Part shown: positions 8,366-16,381 of the stretch, piece by piece
How the letters are laid out: each line of letters opens with the position of its first letter
Position numbering within the stretch: the first letter of the stretch is position 1
Origin: Flavobacteriales bacterium UBA6051
GTDB lineage: Bacteria > Bacteroidota > Bacteroidia > Flavobacteriales_D > Crocinitomicaceae
Length of the DNA stretch: 64,000 bases
Direction: 5' to 3'
Assembly (NCBI GenBank): GCA_002427735.1
Contig: DIYP01000008.1
Coordinates: 1-64,000, forward strand
The notes under the pieces: model-generated
Databases searched by the model: none
Told to the model about the DNA's origin: nothing
Seen by the model: only the letters and a program-made list of their open reading frames with translations
Position numbers and translations under genes: made by a program

Positions 8366-9795
8366 GACTGTTTTTTGTATTTCGCAATGGACTCAATGTG
8401 TCCGGTATGAGGAAACTGATCCACCAACGATATTTTCTCAAGCACATACCCTTCCTGCAGTAACGTTTGTGTATCACGTGCCTGCGTAGATGGATTACAT
8501 GAAATATAAACAATGTTCTCTGCTTCTAAATCGATCACCTTCTTCAACGTTTTTGGGGCAATACCAGCACGCGGAGGATCGAGAATAATAGTCTTTATTT
8601 TTCCTGCAAAATCAGGATATTCGCGTAAGAACTTTCCAACATCAGCAGCATAAAATTCAACATCCGAAATATTATTTCGTTCAGCATTTCGCTTAGCATC
8701 CTCAATAGCCTCTTCAACTATATCGACTCCTATGATGCGTACATCACTGCGTTTAGATGCCAGAATTTGACCAATGGTTCCTGTACCGCAGAATAAATCC
8801 ATGACAACATCATTTGAATCAAGGGCTTCTTCAAAAACATAATCCAGTGCTTTTGAATACAACAACTCGGCACACTTCGGATTTGTTTGAAAAAAGCTTT
8901 CCATTGAAATTTCAAAGTCAAGTCCTAACAAACGCTCAACCACAACAGGCTCTCCATAAAGCAGTGTATACTCTCCATTCTCAATTTTTGCCCTGTCAGC
9001 AACATTATCATTTATGGTGTGCTGGACACCAGCGAGACGATCTCCCAATTTCTGTTTTAGAAAATCAACAAATTGTGCCGCATCAAATTCTTTTTTTCCT
9101 TCGGAAGATGTCACTAAATTAAACAACAACTGATCTTGAGCGAAAGACTTCCGAACTACAATATGTCTAAAGAATCCTCTCTTCTGAGGTGGATGCCATG
9201 CCGGTAAACCGGTATCCTTTAACAACTGCCTTAATTCAATTAAAATGGTTTCCCATTCTTCATCAAACAATCCGCTCGGTTTATCCAATGACTCTACTTT
9301 CCACCACGTCCCCCTTCTCTTGAATCCGAGCGCGAACGCATCATCTATATCTTCACCTGTGCTTCTATCGTGCTCAATGCAAGAGAAGCTGTATTCCATT
9401 TTATTTCGATAGAAGTAATGGCTTGGTGAAGAAATAAATTCATCAAAATAGCTTGACGGATCTTCTATATTTCCGATTCTACGGAAAATTTCAAGTGTTG
9501 ATTCTTTCTTAGACCTCTCTTGTTCTTGGATAGGTACAAATATGTAAGGCCCACCGGAAATCTCCTGAAACCTTCCCACCTGCTCAACTGAAGAGCGCTT
9601 TGTCACTTCAAGTAACTTAGCTTCCGCGAATCGTTTGCGTTTTTTTGTCACTCTTGCCTTCGCCTCCTGACCAGGGTACGTATTGTCTACAAAAACAATG
9701 TAATCCCCATTTTCAGTAGGTACTTTCGCAACTCCCTTCCCTCCAAAAGCATACTCTTGAATGGAAACTGTGATTACGTCACCTCTTTTAAACAT
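8362..9795 (-). CDS. rlmD: 23S rRNA (uracil-5-)-methyltransferase, RlmD/TrmA family, lacking the Fe-S cysteines
   Basis: 477 aa. An N-terminal TRAM-like domain (residues 1-65) is followed by the SAM methyltransferase fold: FFQTNP, MDLFCGTGTIGQILA (SAM loop), ILDPPRAG and the catalytic YISCNPSTQARD (Cys about 433). It should make m5U in 23S rRNA; the exact base cannot be told from sequence. The segment where RlmD normally has CxxxxxCGGC reads QEISGGPYIFVP (about residues 78-88) with no cysteine, although the surrounding QEQ..IFRRIGNIE register is kept, so the [4Fe-4S] cluster must be absent. It lies 11 bp after lpxA and overlaps cinA. Confidence 0.92.
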   Translation of the reverse strand: MFKRGDVITVSIQEYAFGGKGVAKVPTENGDYIVFVDNTYPGQEAKARVTKKRKRFAEAKLLEVTKRSSVEQVGRFQEISGGPYIFVPIQEQERSKKESTLEIFRRIGNIEDPSSYFDEFISSPSHYFYRNKMEYSFSCIEHDRSTGEDIDDAFALGFKRRGTWWKVESLDKPSGLFDEEWETILIELRQLLKDTGLPAWHPPQKRGFFRHIVVRKSFAQDQLLFNLVTSSEGKKEFDAAQFVDFLKQKLGDRLAGVQHTINDNVADRAKIENGEYTLLYGEPVVVERLLGLDFEISMESFFQTNPKCAELLYSKALDYVFEEALDSNDVVMDLFCGTGTIGQILASKRSDVRIIGVDIVEEAIEDAKRNAERNNISDVEFYAADVGKFLREYPDFAGKIKTIILDPPRAGIAPKTLKKVIDLEAENIVYISCNPSTQARDTQTLLQEGYVLEKISLVDQFPHTGHIESIAKYKKQS

Positions 9796-9806
9796 GTTCT
9801 TTGCTA

Positions 9807-10583
9807 TTAGATCATTCCTCGAATGATCCCTTTGTCAGATTCTGAAATAAAGTCTAGAATAATCTTTCGGGTTTCTGAATCAGGAATTTGCTCCAGTACA
9901 GCTTGTACCCCTTTAGAGACGTTATTATTCTGAACGTAAATCAGACGGTAAATATCTTCTATTTGTTTCACTTGCTCATCCTCAAAGCCTCGACGTCGAA
10001 GTCCAACCGAATTTACCCCGGCAAACCCCAGTGGTTCTCGGGCGGCTTTAACAAAAGGAGGTATATTCTTACGAACAAGTGAACCTCCACCAACAAAAGA
10101 ATGTGTCCCGATACGCATGAATTGCTGTGTACCGACTTTACCTTCAAGAATGGCAAAATCCTCAATTATGTTGTGCCCAGCTAATCCAACAAAACTTGCC
10201 AAAATCACATTATTTCCAATTTGACAATCATGTGCAATATGTACGTAAGTCATTAACAAACAGTTACTACCGACCGTGGTCTTCCAGCGATCCTTTGTAC
10301 CTCGATGAATTGTAACACATTCACGAATAACTGTGTTGTCTCCAATCTCTACCGTGGTCTCTTCTCCGTCAAACTTTAAATCTTGTGGTTGAACACCAAT
10401 TACGGCGCCAGGAAAAATCTCGCAATTCTTTCCAATCGTTGTTCCTGGATAAATGGTCACATTTGGGTGAATCTTCGTTCCTTCTCCAATGATCACATTT
10501 TCATAAATCGTTGAAAATGACTCAACACTAACACCGTCAGCAAGTTGAGCGTCCTTTGAAATATTTGCGAGCTTACTTATCAT
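9807..10583 (-). CDS. lpxA: UDP-N-acetylglucosamine O-acyltransferase LpxA
   Basis: 258 aa, left-handed beta-helix acyltransferase catalysing the first step of lipid A synthesis in the cytosol. Hexapeptide repeats run from the N-terminus (GEGTKIHPNVTIYPGTTIG). The catalytic His lies in VHIAHDCQIGNN, and the family signature GLAGHNIIEDFAILEGKVG follows. The C-terminal helical part (GLRRRGFEDEQVKQIEDIYR) is typical. It overlaps the end of lpxC/fabZ by four bases, so the lpx genes form one operon. Confidence 0.97.
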   Translation of the reverse strand: MISKLANISKDAQLADGVSVESFSTIYENVIIGEGTKIHPNVTIYPGTTIGKNCEIFPGAVIGVQPQDLKFDGEETTVEIGDNTVIRECVTIHRGTKDRWKTTVGSNCLLMTYVHIAHDCQIGNNVILASFVGLAGHNIIEDFAILEGKVGTQQFMRIGTHSFVGGGSLVRKNIPPFVKAAREPLGFAGVNSVGLRRRGFEDEQVKQIEDIYRLIYVQNNNVSKGVQAVLEQIPDSETRKIILDFISESDKGIIRGMI

Positions 10584-11980
10584 TCTTTGTCTTTAATGAC
10601 TTGTGCGAGCATTTCAGCTTCGACAACTACTTTTCCATTTACATATCCTTCACCTCCCATGTTTACCAAACCACGACGAATTGGTGAAAGTAATCTTAAT
10701 TCGAACACAATGGTATCTCCAGGTAGCACCTTCTGTTTGAATTTCACATTGTCAATTTTCATGAAGTAAGTTGAGTACAAATGTGGATCTTCTACTTTAC
10801 TTAAAGCAAAAATACCACCTACCTGCGCCATAGCTTCAATCTGCAATACTCCCGGGAAAACAGGGTTACCAGGGAAATGTCCCGTAAAAATCGGCTCGTT
10901 CATGGTGATATTCTTAACACCAACGATTGAATCTTCCGTGATTTCCATCACCTTATCCACCATAAGGAATGGGAAGCGGTGTGGCAACATACCTTCAATA
11001 TCATTGATATTGTACAATGGCTCTTTTTCCAGATCAAACTTGCGCCCGGCTTTCGCCTTTTTCTTCATGTACTCTTTCAACACCTTGGCGAAACGTACAT
11101 TTCCTGAATGCCCTGGTCTGGCGCCAAGTATATGCGCTTTGATTGGCTTCCCTACCAACGCTAAATCACCAACGATGTCCAACAACTTATGACGTGCTGG
11201 TTCGTTTTCAAATTTCAGTTTTGTACTGTTCAATACGCCAATACCCTGAACTGAAATCTCCAGGTCTTCTTTACCTAAAAGCTTTGCGAGGCGATCGAGC
11301 TCCTCCTTGCTAACATCTTCGCGCTCGACAAGTACAATGGCATTATCTAAATCCCCACCTTTAATCAAGTCGTTCTTCGCCAAGAATTCCAACTCTCTCA
11401 AGAACACAAAGGTTCTGCATGTGGAAATCTCAGAGTTAAACTCTCCAATGTTATACATCGTAGCATGCTGCGTTCCCAAAACAGGCGACTTATAGTCCAC
11501 CATTACAGTAATTCTATAATTCGTGTCAGGGACAGCTAAGAACTCAATTCCTCGCTCTACGTCTTCCCATGCTATATTTTCATCTAATTCCAAGTATTCA
11601 CGATCGGCCGTTTGATCTTCGTAACCAACTGCCTCAAACGCTTCTATAAATGGCGCTGAACTACCATCCATAATTGGAATTTCTGGACCGTCAATTCTAA
11701 TGAGCGCGTTATCCACCTGATTTCCATAAAGGGCCGCCAAAATATGCTCTGTCGTGTAAACACGTGCACCATTTTGCTCAAGTGTTGTCCCGCGATCTGT
11801 CGCTACAACCAAATCGCAATCTGCATTAATTGTGGGCTCTCCGTCCAAATCAATGCGTTGGAATTTATATCCGTGATTTTCCTTTGCAGGAAGGATTTCT
11901 ATATTTACCTTTTCACCGGTGTGCAATCCTACACCTGACAGCCTGACCGCTTCTTTTAAAGTTCTTTGCTTTTCAGCCAT
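10580..11980 (-). CDS. lpxC/fabZ: Bifunctional UDP-3-O-acyl-GlcNAc deacetylase LpxC / 3-hydroxyacyl-ACP dehydratase FabZ
   Basis: 466 aa fusion that is characteristic of Bacteroidota. Residues 1 to about 310 are LpxC, the committed zinc-dependent step of lipid A synthesis, with ligand motifs TTEHILAALYG, HKLLDIVGDLAL and GHSGN. Residues from about 320 are FabZ (INDIEGMLPHRFPFLMVDKV; HFPGNPVFPGVLQIEAMAQ), the fatty-acid dehydratase that competes for 3-hydroxyacyl-ACP. Fusion couples lipid A and phospholipid supply. It abuts lpxD with no gap and overlaps lpxA by four bases. Confidence 0.97.
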   Translation of the reverse strand: MAEKQRTLKEAVRLSGVGLHTGEKVNIEILPAKENHGYKFQRIDLDGEPTINADCDLVVATDRGTTLEQNGARVYTTEHILAALYGNQVDNALIRIDGPEIPIMDGSSAPFIEAFEAVGYEDQTADREYLELDENIAWEDVERGIEFLAVPDTNYRITVMVDYKSPVLGTQHATMYNIGEFNSEISTCRTFVFLRELEFLAKNDLIKGGDLDNAIVLVEREDVSKEELDRLAKLLGKEDLEISVQGIGVLNSTKLKFENEPARHKLLDIVGDLALVGKPIKAHILGARPGHSGNVRFAKVLKEYMKKKAKAGRKFDLEKEPLYNINDIEGMLPHRFPFLMVDKVMEITEDSIVGVKNITMNEPIFTGHFPGNPVFPGVLQIEAMAQVGGIFALSKVEDPHLYSTYFMKIDNVKFKQKVLPGDTIVFELRLLSPIRRGLVNMGGEGYVNGKVVVEAEMLAQVIKDKE

Positions 11981-13027
11981 TTATTTCTGGTCGTTGGTTA
12001 ATTTCTTGATTCTATCCTCTAACGCTTGCAAACGCGTCAAAATCATGGGCAATCTTCTGAAGCCCATGTATGATTTTTTATATTCCTTGCTATCAAAAGC
12101 TGGCGATCCCATTACCACGGAATCATCTTTCACGTCACCGCCAATTCCTGATTGAGCCGCGATTTTCACTCGATCTCCAATTTTCAGGTGCCCTGCAAGA
12201 CCAACCTGTCCTCCAATCAACACATTCTCTCCCACTTTACTTGACCCCGCAATACCGACTTGCGCTGCCATTGCAGAATTTGAACCAACCTCCACGTTGT
12301 GCCCGATTTGCACCAAGTTGTCGATTTTCGCTCCTTTTCGGATAATCGTACTTCCCATTGTGGCACGATCAATCGTAGAATTCGCTCCTACATCAACATT
12401 ATCTTCCAACACCACATTTCCAATCTGTGGGATTTTCTGGAATTCTCCTTTCTCATTGGGTGCAAAACCAAAACCGTCTGCACCGATTACTGCACCCGAA
12501 TGAATGATACAATTTTTTCCAATAATGCAATCACGGTAAACCGTTGCTCCGGGATGAATAATAGTCCCCTCACCAACTTCTACATTGCTTCCAATGGTCA
12601 CATTTGGATATATTGAAACGTTATCCCCGATCTTTGACTCTCTACCAACATAGGAGTTTGCACCAAGATAAATATTCTCTCCAACCTCTGCCGTTGGGTC
12701 AATATATGCGTTCGCTTCTATTCTTGGTGGCTCTTTTGTCATAGAGTCATACAACTCTAATAACTTAGCAAAGCAACTGTATGCATCCTCTACCTTTATC
12801 AGCGTAAGAGTCTTGGGTAAAGGAGCCGACGGACTGAAAGTATTGTTCACAATACAAACACTGGAGCCCGTTGTGTATATATACTCTTCGTATTTAGGAT
12901 TTGCTAAAAAAGACAAGGACCCTTCAAAGCCTTCTTCAATTTTCGCTAGCGCATTTACTTCAATGGTCGGCTCTCCTTCAACCGTTCCATTCAACATTCC
13001 AGCAATTTGCTCAGCAGAAAATTTCAT
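11981..13027 (-). CDS. lpxD: UDP-3-O-acyl-glucosamine N-acyltransferase LpxD
   Basis: 348 aa. The N-terminal uridine-binding domain (MKFSAEQIAGMLNGTVEGEP) is followed by a hexapeptide beta-helix (GENIYLGANSYVGRESKIGD) and the catalytic region IDNLVQIGHNVEVGSN; the C-terminal helix includes FRRLPMILTRLQALEDRIKKL. It adds the second acyl chain in the cytosolic lipid A pathway. It is the first gene of the lpxD-lpxC/fabZ-lpxA-rlmD-cinA run. A -7 element TATTTTTG lies only five bases before the ATG. Confidence 0.97.
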   Translation of the reverse strand: MKFSAEQIAGMLNGTVEGEPTIEVNALAKIEEGFEGSLSFLANPKYEEYIYTTGSSVCIVNNTFSPSAPLPKTLTLIKVEDAYSCFAKLLELYDSMTKEPPRIEANAYIDPTAEVGENIYLGANSYVGRESKIGDNVSIYPNVTIGSNVEVGEGTIIHPGATVYRDCIIGKNCIIHSGAVIGADGFGFAPNEKGEFQKIPQIGNVVLEDNVDVGANSTIDRATMGSTIIRKGAKIDNLVQIGHNVEVGSNSAMAAQVGIAGSSKVGENVLIGGQVGLAGHLKIGDRVKIAAQSGIGGDVKDDSVVMGSPAFDSKEYKKSYMGFRRLPMILTRLQALEDRIKKLTNDQK

Positions 13028-13032
13028 AAGCT

Positions 13033-13040
13033 CAAAAATA
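13033..13040 (-). promoter_or_regulatory. Promoter -7 element of lpxD (leaderless arrangement)
   Basis: TATTTTTG on the minus strand matches the Bacteroidota -7 consensus TAnnTTTG. It ends five bases before the lpxD ATG, so transcription would begin at or next to the start codon. I see no convincing -33 TTG. Confidence 0.5.
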
Positions 13041-13107
13041 TAAAAACCTTGGTTGATAGCTACTACAGAAACGGCTCACTTATTAACATGGTTTGGTTTG
13101 AAATCAT

Positions 13108-13788
13108 TTAGCGCACGCAATCCTCAAGACCTTCTGTCTCAAAAGTGGTGATATTCAACTTATTCTTATACCAAATTACTTTAGCACCAATCTCTTCGTC
13201 TTCATTTTTAAAGGTTAGATAATGGAGCGGTTTCGGTCGTTCTTCGAGTTTTGTTTTCGAAAAATCGATGCGACCGGACTCTTTTAACAGGTCCAGAATT
13301 TTGGTTGGACTAATCAATCCAAGTTTCTCCTGTTGACAGGTCATCAATCTTGTGGAATCAGGATAAATCAAATTTTCATCGGCAGGAAAATGCAATATAA
13401 CACCGGTGCCTTCTGATGTCGGTTCTTGTTTAGAATTCTTCACATCAATAAAAGCTTCAGATATAAAGCTTTCATATGGTAACGTGAACGCATAATTGAC
13501 ACCGTCTTTTTCAATTACATATACCTTAGAATCGTCTTCTTTGTCACTCGCACCAAAATCAACATCACCATCATTGAGTACCTGAATTAGGTCTTCCACA
13601 GATAATCCTTTCTCATCCAGCTTCTCTTGTGTAGCATCGGAAACAACAATTACCCGATCCATGATTGCATTCTTCACACGATTGGCTGGCAACCATGCGC
13701 ACCCTCTATTTTGAAAAAAGAAGAGTACGAAAATTATACCCAGTCCAAAACCGATTCCATAGTATTTCAACCTGCGTTTAAGGGATTC
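13108..13788 (-). CDS. DUF4258-like membrane-anchored protein with an internal duplication
   Basis: 226 aa from ATG 13788; a GTG ten codons upstream (13818) is possible but less likely. A basic N-terminus and one membrane helix (YGIGFGLGIIFVLFFFQNRG) lead into a region recalling Bacteroidota DUF4258 proteins (WLPANRVKNAI, then GLSVEDLIQVLNDGDVDF). The second half repeats the pattern (LGLISPTKILDLLKESGRIDF, then LHYLTFKNEDEEIGAKVIW), suggesting two copies of the same domain. Function is unknown. It stands alone between lpxD and trxA; TATCTTCG upstream is a one-mismatch -7 element. The family assignment is from memory of similar sequences and is moderate. Confidence 0.7.
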   Translation of the reverse strand, partial: ESLKRRLKYYGIGFGLGIIFVLFFFQNRGCAWLPANRVKNAIMDRVIVVSDATQEKLDEKGLSVEDLIQVLNDGDVDFGASDKEDDSKVYVIEKDGVNYAFTLPYESFISEAFIDVKNSKQEPTSEGTGVILHFPADENLIYPDSTRLMTCQQEKLGLISPTKILDLLKESGRIDFSKTKLEERPKPLHYLTFKNEDEEIGAKVIWYKNKLNITTFETEGLEDCVR

Positions 13789-13891
13789 CATGTGTGAAGT
13801 TTTTCGCGAAGATAACACAATGTCAACGAATGTCGCTATTTAAGGGTTGCATCTTATCTTTAACTACAAATCTGAAAAAAGTTAAGAGCAC

Positions 13892-13922
13892 AAAAAAAGG
13901 TGCTATTCAAGCACCTTTTTTA
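13892..13922. terminator. Bidirectional rho-independent terminator after trxA
   Basis: AAAAAAGGTGCT, loop ATTCA, AGCACCTTTTTT. The A/T-flanked stem works in both directions. It lies just downstream of trxA, on its 3' side on the minus strand. Confidence 0.88.
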
Positions 13923-13939
13923 AACTTTTCTTTCGATAA

Positions 13940-14257
13940 TTAAAGAATCGCATCCAATTTTGAAGTCAATTGCGCCTTTGGAACAGCACCTACAGATTTA
14001 TCTGCTACTTCTCCTCCTTTGATAAAAAGTACCGTTGGAATGTTTCTAACACCGAACTGCGCAGATACTCCAGGATTGTGATCAACGTTTACCTTACCAA
14101 TCACTGCCTTCCCTTCATACTCTCCAGACATTTCTTCAATGATTGGCCCAATCATTCGACATGGCCCACACCATTCAGCCCAAAAATCCACTACTACAGG
14201 TACAGATGAATTCATTACCACTTCCTCAAAGTTTGCATCTGTTATTTCTAATGCCAT
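13940..14257 (-). CDS. trxA: Thioredoxin
   Basis: 105 aa single-domain thioredoxin with active site WAEWCGPCRMIGP, cis-Pro loop RNIPTVLFIKGG, and family N-terminus MALEITDANFEEVV. It is a cytoplasmic disulfide reductant with no signal peptide. It is monocistronic: a promoter with a good -33/-7 pair lies upstream and a strong terminator downstream. Confidence 0.97.
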   Translation of the reverse strand: MALEITDANFEEVVMNSSVPVVVDFWAEWCGPCRMIGPIIEEMSGEYEGKAVIGKVNVDHNPGVSAQFGVRNIPTVLFIKGGEVADKSVGAVPKAQLTSKLDAIL

Positions 14258-14290
14258 AATTCTAGTTTTTAGTTATTGCCTAAGCAGGCA

Positions 14291-14320
14291 TAAATTTAAT
14301 TTTTAAAAAGTGTTTGTCAA
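14291..14320 (-). promoter_or_regulatory. trxA promoter (-33 TTG, 19-bp spacer, -7 TAAATTTA) with short leader hairpin
   Basis: On the minus strand TTG (14320-14318) is followed by 19 bp and TAAATTTA (14298-14291), one mismatch from TAnnTTTG. Just downstream, TGCCT-GCTT-AGGCA forms a small hairpin in the predicted 5' leader of trxA. Confidence 0.55.
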
Positions 14321-14358
14321 CAATTTTGCCATAAAATAATTGATGCCATTCTGTCATG

Positions 14359-14757
14359 CTAAGCATTTAGAACACGCATCTTCTTCACTATTTTTTGATT
14401 CTCTGTTTTAAGACAATAAAAGTAATCACCATTTGGAATCTGGGTGGAATCAAAACGAATGATATTCCCTCCGATCTTGCATTCCTTCTCCGCAACATCA
14501 CGCAACCAATTCATTTCCTTATCTAATATAGACAAGGTAAACTGACGTTTTTTTTCTGAAACAAAATAGAAAGGCAATTCGCCAGATGCCGGATCCAATT
14601 CCAACGAATATAACTCGCAATAATCCTCTTTCCGAATAGCTCCTTCCGAAAATGACTGCAAAATCTTTCTGTACACAATCACGCACAAGATAATAATCAG
14701 TGAAACCCACAGAATGGTGATCAAATAAGTACTCCAGGAATAACCAACTAAAATCAT
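14359..14757 (-). CDS. Small membrane protein with a T9SS-sorting-domain-like C-terminus
   Basis: 132 aa, family not recognised. One hydrophobic helix (about residues 9-27, TYLITILWVSLIIILCVIV) is followed by a soluble beta-rich part. Residues from about 70 to the end (FTLSILDKEMNWLRDVA.. then IPNGDYFYCLKTENQKIVKKMRVLNA) follow the pattern of type IX secretion C-terminal sorting domains: a strand with a 'D..G/N' turn, then lPxGxYfxxl and a terminal KK+ strand. Here the domain is attached to a membrane helix, with no signal peptide or cargo. It is the last gene of the terC-192aa-DUF493 run, starting two bases after the DUF493 stop. The function is unknown and the sorting-domain resemblance is inference. 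Confidence 0.7.
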   Translation of the reverse strand: MILVGYSWSTYLITILWVSLIIILCVIVYRKILQSFSEGAIRKEDYCELYSLELDPASGELPFYFVSEKKRQFTLSILDKEMNWLRDVAEKECKIGGNIIRFDSTQIPNGDYFYCLKTENQKIVKKMRVLNA

Positions 14758-14759
14758 AA

Positions 14760-15029
14760 TTACAACGCTATTACTCCTTTGATTTTGGCAGCAGCCTGAT
14801 ACTTATCAATAATCGAATCAACATCCATCATCATTTCTTTCGCACTAATACTCATGTACTTGCCTGTTTTAGACGGCTGGTAGTTTAAATCCGTGCCATT
14901 ATCAAACAAAGACGTCACCTTGGCAACGGTCTCTGAATCATTCGGGGCAATAAATTTAAACAAAAAGACATCAGGCCATTCCTGCAAGGCCAACTGCTCT
15001 CGGAGTTTATCAAAAAGTACATCAGACAT
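14760..15029 (-). CDS. DUF493 (YbeD-like) protein
   Basis: 89 aa. Pattern FDKLREQLALQEWPDVFLFKFIAPNDSE.. then GKYMSISAKEMMMDVDSIIDKYQAAAKIKGVIAL matches DUF493/YbeD, a small ferredoxin-fold family seen as a possible regulator; no biochemical role is settled. It overlaps the preceding gene by eight bases and precedes the 132-aa gene by two, so translational coupling is likely. Confidence 0.8.
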   Translation of the reverse strand: MSDVLFDKLREQLALQEWPDVFLFKFIAPNDSETVAKVTSLFDNGTDLNYQPSKTGKYMSISAKEMMMDVDSIIDKYQAAAKIKGVIAL

Positions 15030-15600
15030 CTGCTTCCATTTTTTTCCACAAAGATAATCGAATTGCCTCTTGATAAATCAAACTATCCCATGCCTGCAAA
15101 TACACATCCTCAAATCCTTTCCCTTGCGCCACAAAAAGATCAATCGCATTCAACATCTCCATCGCATCGGGCTGTTGTCCAATTTTGACGTTCAACTCGC
15201 TATTTTCTATTTCCGGCCAGGACAAAGCATATTGCTCGTAAACGTTCATCATTTGCTTGACTGCATTTGCCAACTCCACAGCATTCTGAGCCATAGAAAT
15301 CCTCAGCCGAACTTCAGAAAAAGACCGTTGAAAATGCGCAAAGACGGCCTTCATGTTTTCAAAGACTGAGACCTCGCTATTTAACTCATCATCTGCATAG
15401 GACACCTCCTCCATACCCTGATACTTCAAGTAAGCTTGGTGAAACTTTTTTAGAGCCTCCAGTTTACGACCGAAAACTTTGGTAATTGGCACCTTGTTCG
15501 TGAAAAATTGTTTGTAAGTAAACAATGTTTCATCATAAAAATCTTGTGGATCTTCACCTGATGGCAAAGGAAAATAAAGCGCAATATCCTCTTCTGTCAT
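15022..15600 (-). CDS. Uncharacterised all-helical protein
   Basis: 192 aa, not recognised. It is acidic at the N-terminus (MTEEDIALYFPLPSGEDPQDFYDE) and predicted mostly alpha-helical, with no signal peptide, membrane segment or metal motif. Its ATG overlaps the terC stop by four bases and its end overlaps the DUF493 gene by eight, so the three are tightly coupled. Codon use looks like its neighbours. A role connected with TerC or DUF493 is only a guess from the overlaps. Confidence 0.8.
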   Translation of the reverse strand: MTEEDIALYFPLPSGEDPQDFYDETLFTYKQFFTNKVPITKVFGRKLEALKKFHQAYLKYQGMEEVSYADDELNSEVSVFENMKAVFAHFQRSFSEVRLRISMAQNAVELANAVKQMMNVYEQYALSWPEIENSELNVKIGQQPDAMEMLNAIDLFVAQGKGFEDVYLQAWDSLIYQEAIRLSLWKKMEADV

Positions 15601-16352
15601 TCTTGCGTTTTCTTCTCTCTGTTCTTTCGCATTCGAATATTGAGAAACTCAACAATAAGCGAGTAAACCATTGCAAAGTAGATATAGCCTTTTGGGATAT
15701 GTTGATCGAATGCTTCCGCCACGAGAATAACACCGATAGTCACTAAGAATCCAAGGGCAATCATTTTGATTGTTGGACGATCATTAATAAAATCACTGAT
15801 AGGTTTAGCGAATAACATCATCACAATCATTGAAACAATAACAGCAGCGTAAATAATGACAATTGGATTGTGTCCAGACGACTCTCCTAGACCGTTTGTC
15901 ATACCAATAGCAGTAATGATAGAATCAAAACTGAATACAATGTCAATCAGTACGATTTGTGTTATTACACCTCTCAGTGTCTGCTTTCCCTTGGACACAT
16001 TCTCATCATGACCTGAAACTGAACTATGCATTTCAGTAGTACTCTTATATATGAGGAATAATCCTCCTCCGAGTAAAACCAAATCCTGTCCAGAAATTTC
16101 CTGCCCAAAAATGGCAAATAGCTCAGACTCCATCCCCATAATCCAAGATACCAATGCAAGAAGCACTAAACGAACCAGAAGCGCGAGGGTTAAACCTAAA
16201 TTTCTTGCCTTACGCTGCTCCGTTTTCTCAAGCCTATCTGTAATAATGGAAATAAAGATGATATTATCTATCCCAAGAACTATCTCTAAGAGCGAAAGGA
16301 TGATGAAATACACAAAACCATCCCAAGTAAATAGCAAATTAAAAAAGTCCAT
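15597..16352 (-). CDS. TerC family integral membrane protein
   Basis: 251 aa with about seven membrane helices and the TerC hallmarks LEIVLGIDNIIFISII (acidic residues within helices) and DIVFSFDSIITAIGM. Members transport or buffer metal ions such as manganese, or are linked to tellurite resistance and metal loading of exported proteins. Inner membrane. It follows menD by 29 bp and overlaps the 192-aa gene by four. The metal specificity cannot be read from sequence. Confidence 0.93.
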   Translation of the reverse strand: MDFFNLLFTWDGFVYFIILSLLEIVLGIDNIIFISIITDRLEKTEQRKARNLGLTLALLVRLVLLALVSWIMGMESELFAIFGQEISGQDLVLLGGGLFLIYKSTTEMHSSVSGHDENVSKGKQTLRGVITQIVLIDIVFSFDSIITAIGMTNGLGESSGHNPIVIIYAAVIVSMIVMMLFAKPISDFINDRPTIKMIALGFLVTIGVILVAEAFDQHIPKGYIYFAMVYSLIVEFLNIRMRKNREKKTQE

Positions 16353-16381
16353 TATTACTGATTTATTGCAAAACTAAACAA

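Noticed and set aside
13866..13940. A small gene between the DUF4258-like gene and trxA
   Set aside because: The gap holds only a terminator; no supported reading frame.
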